Of a stretch of 64,000 nucleotides of DNA, positions 21,536 through 31,869 are shown piece after piece. Position numbers and translations under genes: made by a program. Within the stretch, counting starts at the first letter, position 1, and each line of letters opens with the position of its first letter. Source of the stretch: Septoria linicola. Taxonomy: Eukaryota; Ascomycota; Dothideomycetes; Mycosphaerellales; Mycosphaerellaceae. The stretch spans positions 62,001-126,000 of the forward strand of contig CP099428.1 in assembly GCA_024114885.1 (NCBI GenBank), in the 5' to 3' direction. The notes beneath the pieces were generated by a model. That model was not told the DNA's origin, made no database searches, and saw only the letters and a program-made list of their open reading frames with translations.

Positions 21536-22606
21536 ATGTCGGAGAAGAAGAGCGACCACCACACACACAACGATGGCTCTTCCTCGCGCGCATATACTGT
21601 CGAACAAAAAGCGGCCGTGATCCGCGTCAAGCGATGTGGCCCCACCGACTTCTACGACATTCTCGGCCTCGAGTCCTCGCGCTCTACTGCCACTGATGCG
21701 GAAATCAAAAAGGCTTATCGCAAACTGTCTCTTCTCACACATCCCGACAAGAATGGCTATCCGGGAGCCGACGAGGCCTTCAAGATGGTCAGTAGAGCAT
21801 TTCAGATTCTGAGTGATTCGGATAAGAAGAGCAAATATGATCGATTTGGTGGAGATCCCGAGTCGAGAATGGGCGCGGGTGGTGGAGGCGGAAGCAGTAG
21901 TGGTGCCAGTCCATTCAGCGGGTTTGCGCAGCAACGGAGAGGAGGGCCGATGTTCGAGGAAGAAATCTCGCCCGAAGAACTGTTTCGACAATTCTTTGGC
22001 GGGGGCGGGGCATTCGGCGGTGGTGGACCTTTTGGCGGTGGTTTTGGCGGGCCAGGATTCATGTTCAATGTCGGTGGCGGAGGACCAGGGATACGCGTGC
22101 ATCAGTTTGGCGGGAACCGACCCAGGCGGAGACCGCACAATCACGATGGGACGGCGGGGCCACAGCAACCAACGAGTGTCTTTCAAGCACTCCAAGGACT
22201 ATTACCGCTGCTGCTACTCTTCGTTCTCCCTCTCCTATCAAGCATATTCTCGGGATCCGGCACGCCGAGTGGACCACAAATGCGCTTCGATGCCGCCGTA
22301 CCTCCGCACACACAACAACATACTAGTGGCAGCTTGAAAGTACCCTACTGGGTGAACCCTACAGAAGTGAAAGACTTCACAGTGAAGAAGTGGAAAGACT
22401 TGGACAAACAGGCCGAGCGGAAATACATTGGACACTTGTCTGCGGAATGCGAATGGGAACAGTCACAACGAAACCGGTTAGCGAACGAGGCCATGGGCTT
22501 CTTCTTTACAGACCAGGTGAAGCTGGATCGAGCAAAGAAGATGGAGATGCCCAGTTGTAGAAAGCTGCAAGGGTATGGGTACCGATTGCCGAGCGGGAAC
22601 TATTGA
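21536..22606 (+). CDS. ER-membrane J-domain protein (Hlj1/DNAJB12-like)
   Basis: One exon, 356 residues, from ATG 21536 (MSEKKSD); the open frame before it has no ATG. The J domain is at about residues 37-105, starting DFYDILGLE, with HPD at 69-71 and YDRFGGDPES at its end. A Gly-rich stretch (about 110-190) follows, then one membrane span near 221-238 (LLPLLLLFVLPLLSSIFSG) and a C-terminal region with VPYWVNP and KKWKDLDKQAERKYIGHLS, as in the DUF1977 tail of DNAJB12/Hlj1 proteins. It probably faces the cytosol from the ER membrane and recruits Hsp70 to membrane-protein quality control (ERAD). Confidence 0.85.
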   Translation: MSEKKSDHHTHNDGSSSRAYTVEQKAAVIRVKRCGPTDFYDILGLESSRSTATDAEIKKAYRKLSLLTHPDKNGYPGADEAFKMVSRAFQILSDSDKKSKYDRFGGDPESRMGAGGGGGSSSGASPFSGFAQQRRGGPMFEEEISPEELFRQFFGGGGAFGGGGPFGGGFGGPGFMFNVGGGGPGIRVHQFGGNRPRRRPHNHDGTAGPQQPTSVFQALQGLLPLLLLFVLPLLSSIFSGSGTPSGPQMRFDAAVPPHTQQHTSGSLKVPYWVNPTEVKDFTVKKWKDLDKQAERKYIGHLSAECEWEQSQRNRLANEAMGFFFTDQVKLDRAKKMEMPSCRKLQGYGYRLPSGNY

Positions 22607-23407
22607 GCATGATGTCTGATTAAAGAGTGAAGCATTGTACACAGTTGTCTGCTTGTGCTTGCATTTAGCGTTAATTGATGATAGCACAGCTTCGGCGTGG
22701 GCAATGAACCTTCTTGACCTTCTCAGCTGGACGAAGGCATTCGACTTGCATGGACTAACCAAGGAGCAATGATTCGCGCTCGATTTTCGCTGAAGACCTG
22801 CTTACGCTCTTCTCTGGCTGCGAGACTGATCCTGACTTCGCTTGAAGAGCCATGCTTCTACTTCATGTGATGCGCGATCATCTCCTGCTGCACATCTCAG
22901 CGGCTTGGTCACAGCCCCACTGATGGAGACGAAGAAATCACGCCCGAAATCGCTGGCGATAGATCCCACAATGCCTTTGTTGTGAGACAAAGCCTAGGAC
23001 ACGCTCTTCCTGACTGCACGAAGCCATCTGCTGCCTGTTTCACCCTTTACATGACAGGCGAGACAGGCTGCAGGATGCTTGAAATCGTGCCGTGGCGATC
23101 AGAGACACCTGGGTAGGCATACGAGACACAAGGTCTGTGCAAGCAATTCACTGGCTTGTGAAAAGTTCTTGTACAAGCCCTTCACCTTGCTCTTTTCCAC
23201 AGCACAGCAGTGTCGGGCACTTCACTGTGGCAAGCAACGATCGCGAAGATGCATGTGTTGTATCGCTTCACTCGACGACACGCTGCTCATTTTCATATAT
23301 AGATTACTTCCGCTACCAGTATATTCCTTCTTCCATTCTCCATCAAACTATCAAGCAGAATACTGCAACCAAGGCTTTGGAGAACTACAGCATCAGCACA
23401 GAGCAAG
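22607..23407. other. Intergenic, no gene seen
   Basis: About 800 bases between the J-protein gene and the BTB gene on the same strand. The last 130 bases have an AT-rich TATATAG stretch near 23298 that may be the BTB promoter. Confidence 0.5.
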
Positions 23408-24214
23408 ATGGCAGACACCACAGTCGCCACAAATGAGATCGCGGTGGACGAGGCTGCTCTCTCCGGACACATCCACAATACCCTCCCTGTGGTGGACATG
23501 AACGCAGTCTTCGACACTGTGCTTGTCAAAATTGTCGTCGGGGATCAGTCCAAGTATGTCAAAGCATTTACTGTTCCTCGCGAGCAAGTATGCGCGTCCT
23601 CGACCACACTCAAGAGCGCTTCCAAGAGCGTCTTTCAAGAGACCGATAGCAAGGTCTTCGCTCTACAAGATTATCAACCAGCAGCGTTTGCAGTATTTCT
23701 CGAGTACATCTATACTCTGAAGATCGGACTTACTTGGCCTACGACCGGACTCGACTTCCCGGATCTAAGAGACACACTGACGTGGTCATGGAAGTTCCTC
23801 TTCGAATGCTATGCGCTGGGTGATTATCTCGGCGCCAGCCAGTTTCGACAGGAGATATTCGAGTCTCTACAGTACAACTGTATAGTTGACCCTTGTCATG
23901 TTTCTGCGGCGGCCCTCCACTACCTATATGACAACACTCCGGAGAGCTCCAAGCTGCGTCGACTGATCGTCCTTTCCCAGTGTGCTTTTGCGTTCAAGGG
24001 TGACCACAGTGTCGACGAGGACGGGGAGGCGATGCCGGCGCAATGGCTGAGCGATTGCCTCAACCAGAAGAGCAAACAGGTCTCCGCGCTAAAGTGCAAT
24101 CTTTGCAACTGCTTCGTGGACGTGGACGAGGTGCTTGTGGAATGCCCGTCAACGTCGCATTCTTTTCGCGATGTGAATGTAGATCTGGTCAGAGACTGGT
24201 GCGTTTTTTCATGA
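23408..24214 (+). CDS. BTB/POZ-domain protein
   Basis: One exon of 268 residues from ATG 23408. Residues about 34-110 fit a fungal BTB domain: FDTVLVKIVVGDQSKYVKAF, then VPREQVCASSTTLKSAS, then FALQDYQPAAFAVFLEYIYT. A helical region with CYALGDYLGASQFRQEIF follows, as in BTB-BACK-like proteins. BTB domains dimerise and often link Cul3 ubiquitin ligases to substrates. Two CxxC-like pairs near the C-terminus (LKCNLCNCFVDVDE) could bind a metal, which is unproven. It converges on and overlaps by six bases the decayed acetoacetyl-CoA synthetase. Confidence 0.75.
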   Translation: MADTTVATNEIAVDEAALSGHIHNTLPVVDMNAVFDTVLVKIVVGDQSKYVKAFTVPREQVCASSTTLKSASKSVFQETDSKVFALQDYQPAAFAVFLEYIYTLKIGLTWPTTGLDFPDLRDTLTWSWKFLFECYALGDYLGASQFRQEIFESLQYNCIVDPCHVSAAALHYLYDNTPESSKLRRLIVLSQCAFAFKGDHSVDEDGEAMPAQWLSDCLNQKSKQVSALKCNLCNCFVDVDEVLVECPSTSHSFRDVNVDLVRDWCVFS

Positions 24215-25667
24215 ACACGATTCGGAGGACGAGAGAGAGAGCTGTGTCAGTGGCGTGTGAAGGCTCTCTCGCGGCGGCTGAGCAGGTAGACCTTCGGGTG
24301 TGAAAATATCCATGTCCATGCCGAGTTCTTTGGCGGCGCATTCTCCTGGGTAGGAAGGTAAGGATCTCGTCCCGTGGAAGAAGGAGCCGCAGAGTTCTGT
24401 GCCGCCGGAGAACTGGATCTGGCAGACTTGAGGGCCCAAGACGGAGGGTTGTGCGAGCCAGGTCGAAAGAGAGGAAGTCAGAACTGCGCCGGTGGAGTAT
24501 ATCGAGTGGATCTTCTCTGCGCCGGGAAAGCTTCGTGGTTTGATATTGTGTTTCTGTAGTTCGGCGTAGTATCTTGGTCCAGCTCCAAATCCTGTTATGC
24601 CGTATGACAGAAGCTTAAGAAGGAGGATCTCTGGTGTTGGGTTGAAACTTGAAAGGTGAGCCATCATACAGTATCATTGGTGTTGCAGTGAACAGAGCTC
24701 CGAGAGATATGTTCCAGAGTGTCCAGCCGATATTGCTGAAGTGGATGTGTAGATTCTGAGGACCAAAGCCATTGTTGAGCAGGAATTCTTTGTGGCCGTT
24801 GAGGACTAGGCCGCCGTGGCTGTGAACTATGCCTGTTGGTGCGCCGGTCGTGCTGGATGAGAACATGACGAGGAGAGGAGTGTTGAAAGGGAGTTGAGAG
24901 AATCTCAGTTGTCCGTCGTTGCCAGGGGCTTGAAAGTTGTCGAATGTGTCATGTTGGCAGCTGATCTTTGATGAAGGCCCAACAAGGACGAGTCGGCATG
25001 CCTGACGGTTTTGCGTCTGCGCATAGCATCGCGAGATCTTGTCTTCAATAGTGTGAGACTTCCCGTTGTACGAGTACTCCGTTTCAGCGATGATGAGCTT
25101 CGGTCGAAGCTGATCCAAACGATCACTCAATGCCTTCTCCCCAATATCTGTCGCAAAGTTGGCAATGACAGCTCCCACAGACGCCGCAGCTAACAGTATT
25201 CCGAGTGATCTTGCACAATTGCTTCCAGTCGAAACCATATAGTCGCCCTGCCCTATCGCGATAGCTTCCAACGCTGCGGCATACTTTGCAGTCATATACC
25301 GCATATCTCTCCAGGTATATCTCTCGGGCTTGTCGACAGTCTTCTCGTCCATGCTGATGATAGCGAGGTCATCGTCTTTGCCGCAGAGGATGTTCTCGGC
25401 GAAGTTCAGCTTTGCATCTTCGAAGAACTTCGGGAATTGATCGATTCGCAGACTCTCATCTACAGTTCTGGTCGGACGCTGGGAAGCTTTGATGCCAGCA
25501 AAGTCCCAGAACGACATCCAGAAGTCGTTCATACGGTTGATAGAGAAGGCGCGCAGATCATAGTAGCTTTCGAGCTCGATGCTATGCGTCTTCTGCACAT
25601 AGATCATGAAGTCTTCCAGCGAAGTCTTAATGCCAGCAGGCGGAACATATGCTGGCTTGGCGGCCAT
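24209..25667 (-). pseudogene. Decayed acetoacetyl-CoA synthetase (AACS), truncated
   Basis: From ATG 25667 the frame reads MAAKPAYVPPAGIKTSLEDF, then YYDLRAFSINRMNDFWMSFW, KFFEDAKLNFAENIL, VHSHGGLVLNGHKEFLLNN and ILYDGSPF, the order seen in AACS-type adenylate-forming enzymes. Near 24650 the frame shifts by one base and continues as NPTPEILLLKLLSYGITGFG, IYSTGAVLTSSL, QFSGGTELCGSF and ALGMDMDIF-like sequence until 24209. The C-terminal half of the AMP-binding fold, with the catalytic lysine, is missing. The P-loop reads SSSTTGAPTG where SSGTTG-PK is expected. Frameshift, truncation and loop loss together make it a pseudogene. A functional copy should exist elsewhere. Confidence 0.75.
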
Positions 25668-26122
25668 GGTCAACAGATCTAGCCGGGAGTCATGTCGTGA
25701 AGCATCGGCAGCGCGCGATACAGGTTCAGTGTGGCTGCCGAATCATGTAGTCAAGCCGTGACCATGCCGGTCATTGCATCTATAGTCTTACCAGAGGCCT
25801 TGGTCTGGTCAAGATCGAGCTGTCCACTGGGTAGCGATAGTGGGATGCAGCAGCTGTAGGGCAGTATATGAGGCACCCATGCAAGCTCTCAGGTTTCCTC
25901 AGCCTCAACCGGTAGTATAAGAGTGGAACTACATAATAACGACATAGTTGCATGTGCATAGATGATGTACTGCTGCAGTACGAAGGATGTCCTGACCCAC
26001 CCCTCTACCGAGATCGGCCGAGAGGTGAGGGGTATTGAACTCTGGTTCATTCACCTACAATCACGCATTGCTTGACCATTCTAGGAAAGTCTGACCACGC
26101 AAGAAGCCAAAACATAACCAGC
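25668..26122. promoter_or_regulatory. Divergent intergenic, AACS remnant / methyltransferase
   Basis: 455 bases between divergent starts. It contains CCGAGATCGG at 26008-26017, a CCG-N4-CGG inverted site of the kind Zn2Cys6 dimers bind, about 105 bases before the methyltransferase ATG. The binding role is a guess. Confidence 0.35.
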
Positions 26123-26826
26123 ATGGCCCACGTCGTTACCACAAACACCGGCGGGAACGATTTCCTGACCCGCGTGTATAACTGCAAGAACAACGATGAT
26201 TTGACGAAATTGTACGACGATTGGGCTGAGAGCTTCGATGGCGACGTCACTGGAGAGGCTCAGAATTATGTTGCTCCAGCACTAGCAGCACAGGCAGTGG
26301 TGCAGGCTGGTGGTAACATCGACGGTGTGGCGTTGGACGCAGGCTGTGGTACAGGTGTGTGTTCTCTCGTGAAATCCCCCTTCCGGCCCCCATATTGACA
26401 TGACCAGGACTGTCGGGAGTCGCGCTCAGCAAGGTCGGAGCTAGGACAATCGATGGTCTTGACATTTCGCCTGGCATGCTGAAGGTTGCGAGGCGGACAG
26501 GCGTCTATCGTGATCTCCAAACAGCCGACTTGTCGAAGCCAGTCCAGAAAGGTGACAACGAGTACGACATCATATTTTGTATCGGAACTTGGACCCACGG
26601 TCATGTTGGGCCAAAACCGTCCTTTCAAGAGTTCATCAGAGTAGTCAAGCAGGGCGGTATCATCGCAGGTACTGTTCTGGATGACATCTGGACCAGCCAT
26701 GGATTTGAAGCTGAAGTGGAACGACTGGAAAAGGAAGGTCTTGTAGAGGTTGTCAGCACAAACAGCATGGATTACCGCAAAGGTGCCGGTGTAACAGCAA
26801 AGATTGTTGTGCTTCGGAAGAAGTGA
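26123..26826 (+). CDS. METTL27-like class I methyltransferase
   Basis: Two exons, 26123-26354 and 26408-26826, 216 residues; the 53-base intron GTGTGT...CCAG is in phase. The start ATG 26123 (MAHVVTT) follows a frame with only non-ATG codons. LTKLYDDWAESFDGDV (about 27-42) and YVAPALAAQAV are typical of the Williams-Beuren (WBSCR27/METTL27) group. Motif I is VALDAGCGTGLSG, split by the intron at its second Gly, and VKQGGIIAGTVLD is a late strand. It binds S-adenosylmethionine; the acceptor is unknown. Cytosolic, with no signal or membrane segment. Confidence 0.82.
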
Positions 26827-26949
26827 CCGCTTTGAAAAAAAGAAAGATGCACGGCTGCTCTTTCAACAAGAGTGCACATCACCAAAAGCATCTGATTAGT
26901 GCCACAAACAGTACGTTATGGCTCCAAATATGCAGCACTGTGTGCATCT

Positions 26950-27843
26950 TTACGCTTCGTTCCAGCGAGAAGTTCCCCTAGTGTTTCCAGACCTCGCGGA
27001 CATCTGAAAGAATCCCTCGCCGCTGAGCATGCTCATATCATACAGCCGGCCACGCTTCTCCATGATATCAGTGGACTTGCTGCAGCCGATGACAGCTTCA
27101 GACGTGGCGTGAGTCAAGCCGTGGTAGAGTGGCGGTAGACTGTTGCTCTTCCAGAGTGGCGGTAGACTGTTGCTCTTCCAGAGTGGCGGTAGACTGTTGC
27201 TCTTCCAGAGTGGCACATTCCTCTTCATACTGACTACCACTGTTGCGATCACGAAGAACAGACTAAGTCCGAGCAGACTCATGGGAAGTATAGCCCAAGC
27301 CCAGCGAGCGGATACGAATGTCTCAGCAGACAAGGCTACACCCTCCGCTACATCACTGCTGGCAGTACGGATGTATGTAGTCAGACTTTGAGCAACGTCT
27401 GACCATAGCTGTTCCGGGCCAGGCATTGTGGCCATGCGTTCCTGAACTTGTTGAAGCGTGAGATTCCCGGGATTTGAAGCATCTCTACGTCCAGTCGTAT
27501 ACATGTTGAATGTCAGGTCGTAGATGTCGTCGGCAGAGTATGTGTTCTTGGAAACAGACCACATGCTGTTCAGCCATGATCTTATTCCGTCGAGCGTCAA
27601 CCAGTCCACGGTATGAATCGTGCCATTCGCAGCAGGTGACTCGAAATCGATACCGAGATTGGTATACTTTCTCATGTTTTGGGAAACCTCTGCGCCTGTA
27701 AGATCTCGCTGTAGGTCGTAAAGCTCCTTGACAGCATGTTGACTCCGTAAGGACTCTGGCATTGGAGCCTTCGGATCTGGCCAGCTATTGAAGCTGTGCC
27801 GCAGTACTCTTGAGCGCCAAAGAGGTCGCAGGCCTGCATCTAG
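26950..27843 (-). pseudogene. Truncated DUF3176 gene copy
   Basis: Only the C-terminal part of a DUF3176 protein is present. From SWPDPKAPMPESLRSQ the frame continues through FESPAANGTIHTVDWLTLDG, GPEQLWSDVAQSLTTYIRT, GVALSAETFVSARWAWAILP and the membrane span LLGLSLFFVIATVVVSM. It lines up with the second half of the copy at 35729-37574 (DWLTL-GIRSW, MPGPE-LW-D, GVA-SA-T-VS-RW-WAILP). The N-terminal half with its membrane spans and Cys-rich loop is absent, and a stop lies just upstream at 27844. The frame beyond the membrane span holds three copies of WKSNSLPPL. Most likely a gene fragment; an unseen upstream exon is possible. Confidence 0.65.
27127..27207 (-). repeat. 27-base tandem repeat, three copies
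   Basis: Three identical 27-base units in tandem (27127-27153, 27154-27180, 27181-27207) plus the first seven bases of a fourth. Being a multiple of three, they encode WKSNSLPPL three times in the tail of the DUF3176 copy, where the paralogue has one such unit. Perfect identity points to a recent slippage or duplication. Confidence 0.9.
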
Positions 27844-29958
27844 TCAAATTGTAGAGGGCGCCAAGCCTGGTTGCTGCATAGCACGGCGCTTACAGCAATG
27901 TCGAGCAATCATAACTCGGCCGAAGCGCGTCGGTGGGTCGACAACGATGGTTCATCATCGCTCCATCTTGAGCTACAGCAGTCGCGTCGGGGCTTGCCCG
28001 ATAGCATGTCCTGAGCAAGGCCTGTGTAGGAACTCTCGTCTCTGTTGGTGCTGCGCGACGATTTGTTTGAGAACACCAGGCTGCCTCCGCTCCGCTGTGC
28101 AGTCATCTTGCAACTAGTGGCATCGCATTTGGTATGTCGATATCTGCTCATAAGGGCATGCGACTGTCCAGTAAAAGTGTCCATCCTGTTGAGTGTCTCT
28201 GTGCTAGATCAGGCGTCAGTGCAAGGAGAAAATTGGACCGCATCTGTCTTGTCAGACGGCAAACCCCGCCTTGCTCCGTGCGGAGGCTCTCATTTCTCCA
28301 TCCCTGCCATCACGCAACTCGGATCTGGACTTCACCTTTCCACTCGTAAATTCGCCTTTGTCGCGCTTAGATAGCATCAAGAGAAGCTGCTGCATCTCTC
28401 TCGCAGAGACCAGAAAGCCATCGCGAGGCATCAGCCCCGGATCTAGGCTCTGTGACAGTCTACAGTCGATTTGCCCTTCGTACGAGCTGTTGGGGCACTT
28501 CCTATAGCATGAAGATGCGCATTGAATCACAAGACATTGGGATCTTGCCTAGGATTCCAGCTCATCGATCACTCAAGACCGCTCCTCTCCGTAACGTGAG
28601 CTTTCTTCTCGTCAGTTTGGGAAGTGTCTTGGCAGCTATATGGGCGCTGTTCACGCAAGTGCCTATCAGCCCGCTGCTTGTAGATTCGTTGTCGTCAATA
28701 CTGATAGCCATGAGTATCAACAGAATTGCATGTACATCCACATGGACAGCTAATCATACCCTATAGTGCAAGATTCTGTATTCAGGCAACTGCGTGAAGA
28801 CGACATAGCGAGGTAGTCTATGATGCTATCAACTTCAATCCTCTGAACAGACAGTGAGTGGAGAAGACAGCTTTCGATCGCATCGCGATTGCCTGGCTCG
28901 ACCCGACGACCGATGTGTGCAAGGTGATATGCGAACCACCTATGTGGCAACTGGACGACACGCATTGGCCGAAGTCTAGCCTCCCGAATGCGAAGGCTGC
29001 ATATTCACCAATGAGGCACTTTTGCAACGCAGGATAGCAAGCCCGAGATGCGCTATCGAAATAATGCATGATCCTTCTATCATGTACGGCTTTGAGCCAT
29101 TATACTCCGGCACACGGCAAAGAAAGTGCACCTACTGTTACAGCTTCGCCGCGAGATACCCGTGTCGTATTTTGCGTTTCCTGAACCCTCTACTGCTCTC
29201 GGGCTCGAGGAGGTATCGTTCTCAACAAGCTCAACATCAGTTCTCCTGCATTCAGGCACGAACGCCACGACTCGTGCATACGATGTACAGTATGCACTTC
29301 TGTCTTTTGTTCTGTTTCACTTCCCACAGGTGTCGTCAGCAGTGCGAGTCGACATCTCCCGCACGTTGCAAGTACCGTTCCACGGAGGTCGACCCGCTCA
29401 AGCGATCTCATGCTTTCGCAATATTGCTGCCATGCCCGTTTGGGTAGCTACAAGGCGACGGTGCTAAGCCTTTTGCCGAACCACGTCTGCCCCTTTCTCA
29501 TTTCCACCACACCTTTTGGGATCAAGCGTGCGCAATGATTGAGCGCAAAGCGGAGAAACCGTTTCTGGGCGATTGCTTGTAATGATCGGCAACGGCGTGT
29601 CCCGGTCTTAGATCCTCAGCTGACAGTTGTGAAGACGAGCTTTCGTTGTGCAACAGCTCTTTCTGATCATGATTGACAGTGCGGCAATCATGCGAGCAGC
29701 TGTGTAAGAATGCGCAGAAGGGACTCGCGGGATTGCGCAGCTTGGGTGAGGACATGTTGATGCGAAAGAGAATATAATTAAGAGTGGCTTTGACGAAGAA
29801 TCTGATTACTGTAGCTATTACTGTAGCTAGATAGCTCTCAATATGCTGTCATCATTCATCGTTCGCCTGAGAATCGAACGCCTTGATCTTGTGCAGCTCT
29901 CCCCCCAAGCGACGTACAATATGTACAAACATCAACAATTAGATTAGCCTGATTATGC
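27844..29958. other. Intergenic, 2.1 kb, no gene supported
   Basis: Frames reach 141 codons on the plus strand but overlap each other and lack domain features. One (ATG 28508) has a hydrophobic span VSFLLVSLGSVLAAIWALF, not enough to call a gene. A short direct repeat ATTACTGTAGCT lies at about 29804-29827. Confidence 0.45.
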
Positions 29959-31869
29959 TTACGACGATGTGAACTGCGTCGAATTGGCACCACCGGCCTG
30001 TCCTCTAGTAACACCCAAGAGCTCAATGAAATCGGAGTAGATAGGGAAAGAGTTGGCATCAGCAGCTGGCTGAGCGCTCGATGTGACGACCGTTACGGTG
30101 AAGCCCGGAATGGTAGCTGGATCGATGCTTTGTCCGTCCTTAGCAATGCGCCATTCGAGGTTTTGGGCAAGGAAAGGAGCAACAACGAGCTCAGCAAGAC
30201 TGCCAAGAAGGCTGTTGTCGAACAGAGCGGTCAATTTGGTGGTGAGAGGAATAGAGCCAGATGTCAAGATGGACATGTTCATGCCGCTGCCCTCCATACC
30301 GTCCTGGGAAAGCAGACCCATTGGACCGTAGAGGTTGTCGGCAGCAGCCCAGGTGCTTGGGTCCTCACTAGCTGGCTTGCCGTTGAAGAGGTACACGGTG
30401 TAAGAGCCTCCAAGCGCGTAACGTGGTGTCTTAATGTTGGCAACGTACTGGTAGAGAGAGCCGTTGGAGGCCTTCAATGGGTTACTTGACAAGATATCGC
30501 CAAGTGCCTCCAGAAGCTGTGGCTCGGCCTCAGCCTCACGCTTGGAAGATCCAGCAGTCTGAGATGGGTTGGGTCCGTAAAGCCTGTTGACGTAACCCGA
30601 GATAGCATTAGCGCTACCATCGCTGTTGGAGAACTCTGGGTAAGTGTAGCCAAATTGTGTCCAGTCGCGGACCTGGTTGGTGTTCCAGAAGTTATCGGCG
30701 TCAGGTCGTCTGAAAGGCCTAAGACCAGAGGTTGGACCTTGGTTGCTACCAGTCGAAATAGTCCAGGTGTTGTGCGGTGCTGGCTGAGTTGCGCCATACG
30801 CAGAAGGATTGATGGCCTGCCACATGGCAAAAATGCGGTCGACATTGGCGTGGTGAAGCCAGAAGATAGGGTCGAAAGATGCAGTGGACAAGTAGGTCAT
30901 GTGGCCACCAGAGACACCATTTCCACCAAGACCACCGGCGTTATTGTGCACTGTGTTGTGAATTTGCTCCAGGCTGTTGGCACAGCGCGCAGAGCTGTCG
31001 CGCGAGTCGTCGTTGCTGAAGTAGAGGTAGTTCTTGCAGGTAGTGAACAACTGATATACTTGGTCTTGCAAGCTTTGACGGGCACCAGCGAACGCAGCAG
31101 CCGCAGCTGGGGAGTTGTTTGAAGCAGAGGGGCTGTTGCTATTAGGGTATCGGAGGGTCTTTTGGTAGCCGTTCAAAGTGCCATATACCAGTCCACTTTG
31201 CTGTCCACCAATGAACTCGTATCCGTAGAGTGGATTTCTAAAGCTCTGCTGTCCGTTGGGACCTTGAACAGTGACCTGGCTGTCTGTGATCAGAGTTGGG
31301 AGAGCGGGCCCATTGTTTGGTGGACGCGCAGCCCAGTCGAAGTAGGGGAAACGCAGCGCGTTGCCGGCGTCGGTGTACCGTTGATTGTTGTACGAGGCAG
31401 CGACCGACCTCGCGACCTTCAGGAATTCTTGCTCGAAGAGAGCAACGTACGCGCGATGCCAAGCAGGAAAGAGCACAGAGTCGTGGGTGCAGTATCCATC
31501 AGACCCGCCGCATGAAGAACACTGTCCAACGTTGGCGTAGTTCTGGCGTGGGACGCCGTGAATAGAAGAGATGCCGTAGTAGCTGTTGTCGGCGCCGACG
31601 ATGTTGCCGAAACGGGCATTGTTGTTGCTTGAAGTCATCCATCTATTCATGGCTACCATGAAGATGTTCCATTGTTCGGGTTGTGTGTTTCTCAACTGCC
31701 TAATCTCCAATCGAGGTCGCACATTGCCGCCTTTGTTACCCTCAAGACGGGTGTCTGGGTTACCATTCTGTCGAGCGTGGATGTCGCCGTGCTCGGCACT
31801 GTGTTCAACCGGGTGTGCGAGAGAAGTGGTGGCAAGTGCCAAAGTAGAAATAAAAGAGAAGAACTTCAT
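29959..31869 (-). CDS. Secreted tyrosinase with Kex2-type site
   Basis: One exon, 636 residues, ATG 31869. Residues 1-19 are a signal peptide (MKFFSFISTLALATTSLAH). Copper A ligands are expected at His104, His129 and His138 (SSIHG, THDSVLFPAWHR). Copper B is at His304 and His308 (HNTVH) with His340 in FDPIFWLHHANVDRIF. FGYTYPEF (about 407-414) is the YxY motif that closes the catalytic core. KREAEAEP at 443-450 is a Kex2 dibasic site followed by Glu-Ala repeats. A 190-residue C-terminal domain follows, as in full-length fungal tyrosinases where it covers the active site until cut. It oxidises monophenols and diphenols to quinones (EC 1.14.18.1), for melanin-like pigment or phenol detoxification outside the cell. 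Confidence 0.92.
   Translation of the reverse strand: MKFFSFISTLALATTSLAHPVEHSAEHGDIHARQNGNPDTRLEGNKGGNVRPRLEIRQLRNTQPEQWNIFMVAMNRWMTSSNNNARFGNIVGADNSYYGISSIHGVPRQNYANVGQCSSCGGSDGYCTHDSVLFPAWHRAYVALFEQEFLKVARSVAASYNNQRYTDAGNALRFPYFDWAARPPNNGPALPTLITDSQVTVQGPNGQQSFRNPLYGYEFIGGQQSGLVYGTLNGYQKTLRYPNSNSPSASNNSPAAAAAFAGARQSLQDQVYQLFTTCKNYLYFSNDDSRDSSARCANSLEQIHNTVHNNAGGLGGNGVSGGHMTYLSTASFDPIFWLHHANVDRIFAMWQAINPSAYGATQPAPHNTWTISTGSNQGPTSGLRPFRRPDADNFWNTNQVRDWTQFGYTYPEFSNSDGSANAISGYVNRLYGPNPSQTAGSSKREAEAEPQLLEALGDILSSNPLKASNGSLYQYVANIKTPRYALGGSYTVYLFNGKPASEDPSTWAAADNLYGPMGLLSQDGMEGSGMNMSILTSGSIPLTTKLTALFDNSLLGSLAELVVAPFLAQNLEWRIAKDGQSIDPATIPGFTVTVVTSSAQPAADANSFPIYSDFIELLGVTRGQAGGANSTQFTSS

Noticed and set aside
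22734..22760. TTCGACT loop with a near T stem
   Set aside because: One T-stem pair fails, and no matching 5' acceptor strand or box A exists upstream.
29866..29885. Box B-like GTTCGATTC on the minus strand
   Set aside because: No T stem, no box A and no cloverleaf can be built around it.
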